DNA from: Pseudomonadota bacterium
Lineage (GTDB): Bacteria > Pseudomonadota > Gammaproteobacteria > Burkholderiales > Thiobacillaceae
Reading direction: 5' to 3'
DNA: 5,089 nucleotides
NCBI GenBank assembly: GCA_021802595.1
Contig: JAJZRT010000351.1
Span: 1-5,089, forward strand
Shown here: positions 1 to 5,089 of the stretch, piece after piece
Position numbering within the stretch: position 1 is the first letter of the stretch
Layout: each line of letters opens with the position of its first letter
The notes under the pieces: generated by a model
Seen by the model: only the letters and a program-made list of their open reading frames with translations
Told to the model about the DNA's origin: nothing
Databases searched by the model: none
Program-made: the position numbers and the translations under genes

Positions 1-2
1 CC

Positions 3-107
3 GGGATGCTTACGGCCGGCAGCCTCGCCATCGGTTTCTATCCTGCACCACTGCTGCACCTGGTCGCCGTATCGGTGCAGCACTACGCCGCGCTCTTCGG
101 GGGGTGA
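3..107 (+). CDS. C-terminal fragment of a NuoL/M/N-like (complex I antiporter family) membrane subunit
   Basis: Only the last 34 codons and the TGA stop (105-107) lie in the window; the start is off the left edge. The visible peptide has a hydrophobic helix containing the segment AIGFYPAPLLHLV and ends in ALFGG. A closing membrane helix with a Gly-hydrophobic-Tyr-Pro-x-Pro-Leu turn is typical of the C-termini of NuoM/NuoN/MrpD-type proton-pumping subunits ('LGxYPxPLL'). The reading frame is open to the left edge and its stop is 4 bp before the dabA start, inside dabA's ribosome-binding site, so it belongs to the same operon. Family assignment rests on one short motif and on a second complex I-like gene downstream. 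Whether it is NuoL-, NuoM- or NuoN-like cannot be decided from 34 residues. Inferred role: an ion-conducting membrane subunit cooperating with DabA/DabB. Confidence 0.62.
   Translation, partial: GMLTAGSLAIGFYPAPLLHLVAVSVQHYAALFGG
100..107 (+). promoter_or_regulatory. Shine-Dalgarno for dabA overlapping the upstream stop codon
   Basis: GGGGGTGA matches the consensus GGAGGTGA at 7 of 8 positions and ends 4 nt before the ATG at 112, which puts the GG-rich core about 7 nt from the start. Its last three bases are the TGA stop of the preceding gene, so ribosomes terminating there sit on the dabA initiation site. This supports translational coupling and fixes the dabA start at 112, because no other in-frame ATG or GTG upstream has a comparable site. 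Confidence 0.6.
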
Positions 108-111
108 TGGC

Positions 112-3100
112 ATGGACCGCCTCGAAACCTTGCGCACGCTGCTGGAGAACCTGTCCCACCGGCTCGAGCACGTTTTGCCGGCGCAAGCGCCGATCCGTGA
201 TTTCGTGCACCACAACACCCTGCACGGTTTTCAGCACCTGCCCTTCCGTGACGCGCTGACGGCGGCGGAAGCCGCGACCGGCGCCCACGGCTTCCTGCCG
301 CTACCACGCTTCCGCGCCCTGTTTCGCGAAGGCCGCATCAACACCGACGATCTCGTGGCCGCGCTCGACGAGACCCCGGAACTGCGCGCTGCGGAACCGG
401 CCGGCACGTCGCTGCGCCGCATCGATATCCTCCTGGCTGCGCTGCGCATCGACCTGAGCGTGCCACCTGCCGCCACCTGGGCCTGGCAGGTGGAAGAACT
501 GGGCGCGCTCGAGCAGGTCGATTCCGAGGTGACAGCCATGGCCCGCGAGCAGCTGCTGGCCGGTGCAGGCGAGGCGACTGCACTGCGTCGTCTGTGGGAC
601 ACCTGTGCAGCCGCAGTTTCCGCACAGGCGTTGTCGCCGGACACCGAGTCACGCGGCTCCACTCGTGCCTTGCACAGGGAGGCGGAAGACCGGCTCGTCC
701 GCCTGCTGGGCAGCGTGGGCAAGCACCTTACTTTGCGCGGCCTGCTGCAACGGCTGACCGGCCGTGACGTGCTGGACGAGATCCGGCCCTACTTCATCCG
801 CCATCTGGCCGCGCATCTCGACCTCGGCCTGTCCGCCTGGCCCAATCCGGCTCGCGCGCACGGCTTCTATGCCGCATGGCTGGCAGACGCGCGCAACGAT
901 CCGCATTTCGACCTGCACGGGTTCGTCACCTGGGAACAAACCTTGGAGCGCCTCCCGGAAGATCCGCTGCAAGCCATCCTGCAGGTCTTGCTCGAACTGG
1001 GTCTCGAACCGGCGCGCTGGGAGGCCTATCTGGAAACACTGGCGAAGGAGCTGCCAGGCTGGTCCGGGATGGTGCTCTGGCGCGACCACCATCCAGGCCG
1101 TGGCATGCCGGTTGCGATGACTGACTATCTGGCGGTACGCCTGGTGCTGGAACAGCTGTACGGTCAGCGTCTGTGCGCCGTGAACTTCAAGACCGAGGCC
1201 AGCCTGCCGGGGCTGCGCGGATACCTGCGCCGCCACCCGGCCGAGCTTCTGATGCGCTTGGCGCTGTACGGCGACGAACTGCCGGAATGGCTGGCCGACC
1301 AGGGCCATCGCTTGGTGCGGGCGGCCACCGGCCGCACCGCAGAGGAACAGGAAGCCGACTGGCTGCCGGTTGCGCATCTGCTTGCGGCCTGGCAGCGCGG
1401 CGAGGCGCCGGGCGCCATGGCCGGGGTCACCGTCCCGGACCGCCACGTCTGGCCGCTATTCCGCCTCTGCCAACATCTCGGCATCGGTGCCAAGCAGTTC
1501 TCCGCCCTGTCCCCCGAGGATGTCCAGGCCCTGCTCGATTGCATGGCCGAGCTCACGCCGGAACGTGCCGCGTGGGTCTGGCTTCTGGCCTACGAGCGCC
1601 ACTACCGCGAGCAGATTTTCGGCGCGCTGGCTGCCAACCACGGGCGCGGCGCGTGGCGCGACCGCGCTGGCGGCGTGCCACGCACCCAGCTGGTGTTCTG
1701 CATGGACGATCGCGAAGAAGGCCTGCGACGTCACCTGGAAGAATGCGCAACAGACGTCGAAACCCTGGGTGCGGCGGCCCATCTAGGCCTCTTCGTCCGC
1801 TATCGGGAATTCGGCGCCTTCGAGCCCGCTGACCTATGCCCTGTCGGCGCGCGCCCCGCGCACTTCATCGAGGAAATCCCTGCCCCGGGTGCGGAGGCAG
1901 CGAGTAATACCTTCCTCGCTCGCCGAACGCGGCGGCTCGCGTGGCAGGCACGCCTCGTCCAGGGCAGCCGCCGCGATCCCGTGCAAGGCCTCTTCGCCGC
2001 GTTGGCCGGTGCCCCCGCGGCGCTGGCGCTGCTGGCTGGCCGCATGCTGGCGCCCGCCGCGCTGGCGCGCCGCACCGGCGCGCTGCGCGAGGCGCTGGAT
2101 GGCCGCGTCGCCACCCGTCTCCGCTATACCGCGTTGACCAGCGTCCCCGCCACCCCTGAGGCGCCGCGTGCCGGCTACACCGAAGCGGAGCAGGCCGAGC
2201 GTGTGCACGCCTTCCTCACCGCCATCGGCCTCACCCGCGGCTTCTCGTCGCTGGTCGCGATCGTCGGCCACGGTTCCAACAGCCTCAACAACCCGCATCT
2301 GTCGGCCTACGACTGCGGTGCCTGCTCGGGCCGCCATTCCGGCCCCAATGCGCGGCTGTTCGCGGCCATGGCCAACGATCCCGCCGTGCGCGAACGGGTA
2401 CGTGCGCACGGCATCGACATTCCCGCCGACACCTGGTTCATGGGCTGCGAGCACAACACTTGCGACGACCAGTTCAGCTGGTACGACACGGAACTGCTTC
2501 CCGCGAGCCATGCCGCTGCCTTCGACGCGCTGCGCGCGAACCTCGCCGAGGCCGGGGCACGACACGCGCAGGAACGCTGCCGGCGTTTCCTGTCGGCCCC
2601 CCCCGGCCTCAGCCCGGCGCAGGCGCGCCGGCACGTCGCCGGTCGCCGCCACGATTACGCGCAGCCACGCCCGGAGCTCGGTCACGTCAACAACGCGTCC
2701 GCCTTCATCGGTCGCCGCGCCGCGACCCGCGGGACCTTCTTCGACCGCCGCATGTTCCTCATTTCCTACGACTGCAGCAGCGACCCGGACGGTCGCGTGC
2801 TCGAACCCATGCTGGTGGCAAACGGCCAGGTCGGCGCGGGCATCAGCCTCGAGTACTACTTCTCGACGGTGGACAACGACCGCTATGGTTCCGGCAGCAA
2901 GGTCACGCATAACATCGCCGGCCTGTTCGGGGTGATGGACGGCACGAGTTCCGACCTGCGCACCGGCCTGCCGGCGCAGATGATCGAGATCCACGAGGCG
3001 ATGCGCCTGCTGATCGTGGTCGAGCAAACACCCGAGGTGCTGTCGGCGATCTACGCGCGCCAGCCCGTCCTGCAGGAACTGGTCGGCAATGGCTGGGTAC

Positions 3101-3297
3101 AGCTCGCCGTCAAGGACCCCGATTCGCCGGCCATTCAGCGTTTCGTGCCCGGCAGCGGCTGGGTGGCCTGGCACGCGACGGGTACGCTGCCGCCGACGGC
3201 GCCGAGTTCCGGCGACTGGATGCGTGGCCATCGTGACGCACTGCCGCCCGCGCTCATCGAACCGACCCCGGAGCCCGCACACGCATGTCCACTCTGA
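112..3297 (+). CDS. dabA: DabA, inorganic carbon transporter zinc subunit (DUF2309/UPF0753), long form
   Basis: Probable cytoplasmic, membrane-associated subunit of a DAB-type DIC uptake system; family members have a beta-carbonic-anhydrase-like zinc site and are proposed to hydrate CO2 to bicarbonate vectorially when coupled to a DabB membrane partner. Seen in the 1061-residue product: an N-terminal signature DFVHHNTLHGFQHLPF (30-45); the motif VFCMDDREEG (528-537) giving Cys530, Asp532 and Arg534 (CxDxR, as in beta-CAs); then GHGSNSLNNP (719-728) with His720, and YDCGACSG (733-740) with Cys735. The 15-residue His-to-Cys spacing equals that of the experimentally studied Halothiobacillus DabA2 site (C351/D353/H524/C539 from memory). 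C-terminal family blocks follow: FMGCEHNT (776-783), SYDCSSDPDG (885-894), YYFSTVDNDRYGSGSK (915-930) and the GVMDGTSSDLRTGLP block (940-954). A hydrophobic Ala/Leu-rich stretch lies at about 626-652; there is no signal peptide. The product is some 200 residues longer than short-form DabAs, mostly ahead of the zinc site. No frameshift or internal stop. Start chosen by the SD at 100-107; it overlaps dabB by 13 nt. Confidence 0.95.
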   Translation: MDRLETLRTLLENLSHRLEHVLPAQAPIRDFVHHNTLHGFQHLPFRDALTAAEAATGAHGFLPLPRFRALFREGRINTDDLVAALDETPELRAAEPAGTSLRRIDILLAALRIDLSVPPAATWAWQVEELGALEQVDSEVTAMAREQLLAGAGEATALRRLWDTCAAAVSAQALSPDTESRGSTRALHREAEDRLVRLLGSVGKHLTLRGLLQRLTGRDVLDEIRPYFIRHLAAHLDLGLSAWPNPARAHGFYAAWLADARNDPHFDLHGFVTWEQTLERLPEDPLQAILQVLLELGLEPARWEAYLETLAKELPGWSGMVLWRDHHPGRGMPVAMTDYLAVRLVLEQLYGQRLCAVNFKTEASLPGLRGYLRRHPAELLMRLALYGDELPEWLADQGHRLVRAATGRTAEEQEADWLPVAHLLAAWQRGEAPGAMAGVTVPDRHVWPLFRLCQHLGIGAKQFSALSPEDVQALLDCMAELTPERAAWVWLLAYERHYREQIFGALAANHGRGAWRDRAGGVPRTQLVFCMDDREEGLRRHLEECATDVETLGAAAHLGLFVRYREFGAFEPADLCPVGARPAHFIEEIPAPGAEAASNTFLARRTRRLAWQARLVQGSRRDPVQGLFAALAGAPAALALLAGRMLAPAALARRTGALREALDGRVATRLRYTALTSVPATPEAPRAGYTEAEQAERVHAFLTAIGLTRGFSSLVAIVGHGSNSLNNPHLSAYDCGACSGRHSGPNARLFAAMANDPAVRERVRAHGIDIPADTWFMGCEHNTCDDQFSWYDTELLPASHAAAFDALRANLAEAGARHAQERCRRFLSAPPGLSPAQARRHVAGRRHDYAQPRPELGHVNNASAFIGRRAATRGTFFDRRMFLISYDCSSDPDGRVLEPMLVANGQVGAGISLEYYFSTVDNDRYGSGSKVTHNIAGLFGVMDGTSSDLRTGLPAQMIEIHEAMRLLIVVEQTPEVLSAIYARQPVLQELVGNGWVQLAVKDPDSPAIQRFVPGSGWVAWHATGTLPPTAPSSGDWMRGHRDALPPALIEPTPEPAHACPL
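2597..2604 (+). repeat. C8 homopolymer tract inside dabA
   Basis: Eight consecutive C residues encode part of Ala829 and all of Pro830-Pro831 in the segment LSAPPGLSPAQ, a low-conservation linker between the HNT-type block (about 776-792) and the C-terminal family blocks. The frame is intact here. Runs of this length can slip in replication or sequencing, and in this GC-rich gene it could also be chance. No evidence of an actual variant is visible. Confidence 0.6.
3270..3273 (+). promoter_or_regulatory. Weak Shine-Dalgarno for the dabB-like gene
   Basis: GGAG lies 11 nt before the ATG at 3285, inside the last codons of dabA. Spacing is longer than ideal and the surroundings are C-rich, so initiation probably depends on ribosomes arriving from dabA (the two frames overlap by 13 nt). 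No better site or alternative start fits the family's N-terminus, which begins directly with the first membrane helix. Confidence 0.35.
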
Positions 3298-4820
3298 CCC
3301 TGCCGCACGAACTGGTGGCCCTGGTTCCGGCGCTGCCCCTGCTTGCCGCGCTGCTCATCGTGGTGCTGCGCGTCGCGGGCGGCGCCCGCGGGGAAGCCGG
3401 AGAGACGCCGACGGCTGCACTCAGCCTCGGTGCCGCCAGCACCAGTTTCGCCCTCGTGCTGACCCTGGCTTTCCAAAACCTGCTGCTCGGGGCGCCGCGA
3501 ACGGTGCATCTCGGCGACTGGTTCGCCAGCGGCGACTGGCACATTCCGCTGTCATTCACCCTCGACGGCTTGTCGCTCGGCCTTGGCAGCGTGGTCGCCT
3601 TCATCGCCCTCGTCACGCAGAAATTCTCGCGTCATTACATGCACCGCGAAGCCGGCTTCCAGCGTTTCTTCGCCGGCATGAACCTGTTCGCCGGCGGCAT
3701 GTTGCTGGTGATATTCGCCGGCAACGCGGCGCTGGTGTTCGTCGGCTGGGAACTCATGGGCATCGCGTCCTGGCTGCTGATCGGCTATGCGTACGAGCGG
3801 CCGGCGGCAACGATCAACGCGCAGCGCGCCTTCCTCACCAATCGTGTGGGGGACGCCGGACTGCTGCTGGCGATGGCGCTTTCACTGCTGTGGACAGGCA
3901 GCCTGGAATGGCACGATCTGGCGGAGGGGAGCGAACGCCTGCCGACACTGTACGTCAGCCTCATTGCGCTCGGTTTCGTGCTCGCGGCGCTCGCAAAATC
4001 GGCTCAGGTCCCTTTCACGCCCTGGATTGCCCGCGCGCTCGAAGGGCCGACCCCCTCGTCAGCAATCTTCTACGGTGCCCTCATGGTGCATGCCGGCGTG
4101 TTCCTGTTGGTCCGCCTGGAAGCGGTGCTCGTCCACGCCCCGGGCGTGCTGTTCCTGGTTGGCGTGCTGGGCGCACTCACCACGCTCGTCGGCTGGCTGG
4201 CCGGCTACGTCCAGTCCGACGTGAAGTCGGCATTGCTCTTTTCCGTGGTGGCCCAGGTAGGGCTGATGTTCGTGGCCATCGGCCTCGGCTGGTTCACGCT
4301 GGCAGCCTGGCATGCCGCACTCCACGCAATTTGGCGTGCCTGGCAATTTCTCGCTGCGCCCTCATACATGCACATGCTCGACGCCCCGACGCCGCCTGCG
4401 CCGGCCTGGCTCACCCGTCACCCGCGCCTCTACACCGCCGCGTTGCAGCGCTTCTGGCTCGAACCGCTGGCCGATCGCCTGCTGACGCAGCCGACGCGCG
4501 CGCTGGCACGTGATGTCCGTGCCATCGACGAAAACGTCGTCAGCCGGCTGGTCGGGATGGCCGAGAGCCAGCGCGCGGCCGAGTTGCTCGCGCCGTATGA
4601 GGAAGTGGTGAAGGGCCGCGGTATCGCCGGCGGCCTGCTGGCATGGTCGGCCGACCGCCTCGATCGCTTCGAACAGCGGCTGGTGCTGCAGGGTGGCGGC
4701 GGACGCATCGGCCGCGGCCTTGCCCGCCTGGGCGTTTGGCTGCGCTTCGTCGAGTCGCTCCTCGAGCAGCCGCGCTATCTGCTGCTGCTGATCATGGCCA
4801 CCCTGGTGGTGATCCTGTGA
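3285..4820 (+). CDS. dabB: DabB-like membrane subunit (NuoL/ND5, proton-conducting antiporter family)
   Basis: Predicted integral membrane partner of DabA, thought to couple ion flow to DIC uptake. About eleven hydrophobic helices fill residues 9-357, and a single terminal helix ends the protein (about 497-511). Antiporter-family landmarks: FVGWELMGIASWLLIGY (152-168) with Glu156, equivalent to the TM5 glutamate of NuoL; AKSAQVPFTPW (237-247) with Lys238, equivalent to the TM7 lysine; GPTPSSAIFYGALMVHAGVF (254-273), the discontinuous TM8 segment; DVKSALLFSVVAQVGLMF (312-329); and HAALHAIWRAWQFL (343-356). In the last, His343/His347 match NuoL's HxxxH, but NuoL's next lysine is Arg351 here. 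At 511 residues it is about 100 shorter than NuoL: the sequence passes from the TM11-like helix to a soluble segment (360-495) resembling the NuoL tail (LADRLLTQPTRALARDVRAID, near 395-415), with no TM12-TM14. Its start overlaps dabA and its stop overlaps the next gene by 1 nt. A true complex I subunit is unlikely beside dabA. Confidence 0.88.
   Translation: MSTLTLPHELVALVPALPLLAALLIVVLRVAGGARGEAGETPTAALSLGAASTSFALVLTLAFQNLLLGAPRTVHLGDWFASGDWHIPLSFTLDGLSLGLGSVVAFIALVTQKFSRHYMHREAGFQRFFAGMNLFAGGMLLVIFAGNAALVFVGWELMGIASWLLIGYAYERPAATINAQRAFLTNRVGDAGLLLAMALSLLWTGSLEWHDLAEGSERLPTLYVSLIALGFVLAALAKSAQVPFTPWIARALEGPTPSSAIFYGALMVHAGVFLLVRLEAVLVHAPGVLFLVGVLGALTTLVGWLAGYVQSDVKSALLFSVVAQVGLMFVAIGLGWFTLAAWHAALHAIWRAWQFLAAPSYMHMLDAPTPPAPAWLTRHPRLYTAALQRFWLEPLADRLLTQPTRALARDVRAIDENVVSRLVGMAESQRAAELLAPYEEVVKGRGIAGGLLAWSADRLDRFEQRLVLQGGGGRIGRGLARLGVWLRFVESLLEQPRYLLLLIMATLVVIL
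4805..4813 (+). promoter_or_regulatory. Shine-Dalgarno for the NuoM-like gene
   Basis: GGTGGTGAT matches GGAGGTGAT at 8 of 9 positions and ends 6 nt before the ATG at 4820. It lies within the Leu-Val-Val-Ile codons that end the dabB-like gene. With the TGATG stop/start overlap it supports coupled translation and the choice of 4820 as start. Confidence 0.6.
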
Positions 4821-5089
4821 TGACCGAGCTCTACTGGCACCAGCACGCTGCCTGGCCCCTGCTTGCGACGCTGCAGCTTCTGCCGCTCGTCGGCGCCGCC
4901 GCGTTGTGGCGGCTGGGCGAGCGGCCGGCAGCGCTGGTCGTCGCCCACGCCGTCAGCATCGCGGAACTCGGCGTGGCGCTGCTGCTATACCGCGGTCTGG
5001 ATGTCGCCAATCCGGGCTTCCAGTTCGTCGAGCGCCTGCCTCTCGTCGGGTCGTTGAACTATCACGCGGGTGCCGACGGGGTGACCGTG
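4820..5089 (+). CDS. N-terminal part of a NuoM/ND4-like membrane subunit (runs off the window)
   Basis: Ninety codons are visible, open to the right edge. The product starts MTELYWHQHAAWPLL, has two hydrophobic helices (about 13-31 and 37-56), a short periplasmic-type loop with ERLPLVGSLNYHAGADGVTV (71-90), and then breaks off. That loop follows the pattern of NuoM/NuoL proteins, where a tryptophan- or proline-containing stretch and 'YxxGxDGlSl' lead into TM3; here the motif reads YHAGADGVTV. The ATG overlaps the dabB-like stop (TGATG), so it is the next gene of the same operon. Function by inference: a further ion-conducting membrane subunit of the DAB complex. NuoM-like is preferred over NuoL-like because of the short first loops, but the key Glu/Lys residues lie outside the window, so activity cannot be judged. 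Confidence 0.75.
   Translation, partial: MTELYWHQHAAWPLLATLQLLPLVGAAALWRLGERPAALVVAHAVSIAELGVALLLYRGLDVANPGFQFVERLPLVGSLNYHAGADGVTV

Noticed and set aside
107..112. ATG at 107 overlapping the upstream TGA (TGATG style) as the dabA start
   Set aside because: It is in a different frame from dabA (112 is the in-frame ATG), so it would not produce the DUF2309 protein.
649..1446. Open frame on the - strand (265 aa) opposite the first half of dabA
   Set aside because: Antisense shadow of dabA; no motif, no ribosome-binding site worth noting.
2926..2938. TTCGGGGTGATGG, nearly repeating the dabA start region at 96-110
   Set aside because: It encodes the conserved Phe-Gly-Val-Met block of DabA (939-942); the similarity is coincidental and there is no gene start there.
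1834..3282. Long open frame on the - strand (482 aa) opposite the second half of dabA
   Set aside because: It lies wholly antisense to the conserved, motif-bearing dabA. Long open antisense frames are expected in DNA this GC-rich, and its translation is low-complexity (rich in Arg, Gly, Ala) without a recognisable family.
3089..4513. Long open frame on the + strand (474 aa) overlapping the end of dabA and most of the dabB-like gene
   Set aside because: The translation is Arg/Pro/Ala-rich without membrane helices or motifs, whereas the other frames carry clear DabA and NuoL signatures.
3285..5089. Fragment of a genuine respiratory complex I (nuo) operon
   Set aside because: In nuo operons nuoL is preceded by nuoK and followed by nuoM and nuoN. 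Here the NuoL-like gene follows dabA directly, is short, and deviates at key residues, which fits a DAB partner better.
1..5089. Terminators, promoters, tRNA/rRNA genes, insertion sequences or CRISPR repeats
   Set aside because: No hairpin followed by a T-run, no convincing -35/-10 pair, no terminal inverted repeats and no regularly spaced repeats were found; there is essentially no intergenic DNA to hold them.

Overview
The window is a gene-dense stretch of high-GC DNA (about two-thirds G+C by eye), with every gene on the + strand and almost no intergenic space. It suggests a chemolithoautotrophic bacterium, most likely a proteobacterium such as a sulfur, hydrogen or nitrogen oxidiser. The reason is gene content: a complete dabA (DUF2309/UPF0753) next to a dabB-like NuoL/ND5-family gene, a pair known to energise uptake of dissolved inorganic carbon (DIC). 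The genus cannot be read from the sequence.

Layout: (1) 3-107, the last 34 codons of an upstream protein that looks like the C-terminus of a NuoL/M/N-type subunit; (2) 112-3297, full-length dabA of the long type (1061 aa), with a beta-carbonic-anhydrase-like zinc site in place (Cys530, Asp532, His720, Cys735); (3) 3285-4820, a dabB-like membrane subunit of 511 aa that keeps the Glu and Lys of the antiporter core but appears to lack the TM12-TM14 part of NuoL; (4) 4820-5089, the first 90 codons of a NuoM/ND4-like subunit, cut by the window edge. The junctions are a 4-nt gap, a 13-nt overlap and a 1-nt overlap. Good Shine-Dalgarno-like sequences sit inside the preceding gene at two of the three starts, so this looks like one translationally coupled operon.

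How the genes work together (inference from the family): DabB-type proteins sit in the cytoplasmic membrane and are thought to conduct cations, while DabA is a cytoplasmic, membrane-associated subunit that hydrates CO2 to bicarbonate in one direction, driven by the coupled ion flow. The bicarbonate then feeds RuBisCO or a carboxysome. The unusual point is that the dabA-dabB pair is flanked on both sides by further complex I-like membrane genes. This suggests a larger, multi-antiporter DAB complex rather than the minimal two-subunit form. No RNA genes, mobile elements, CRISPR arrays, convincing promoters or terminators were seen. There is no gene-free stretch longer than 4 bp between position 3 and the window end.
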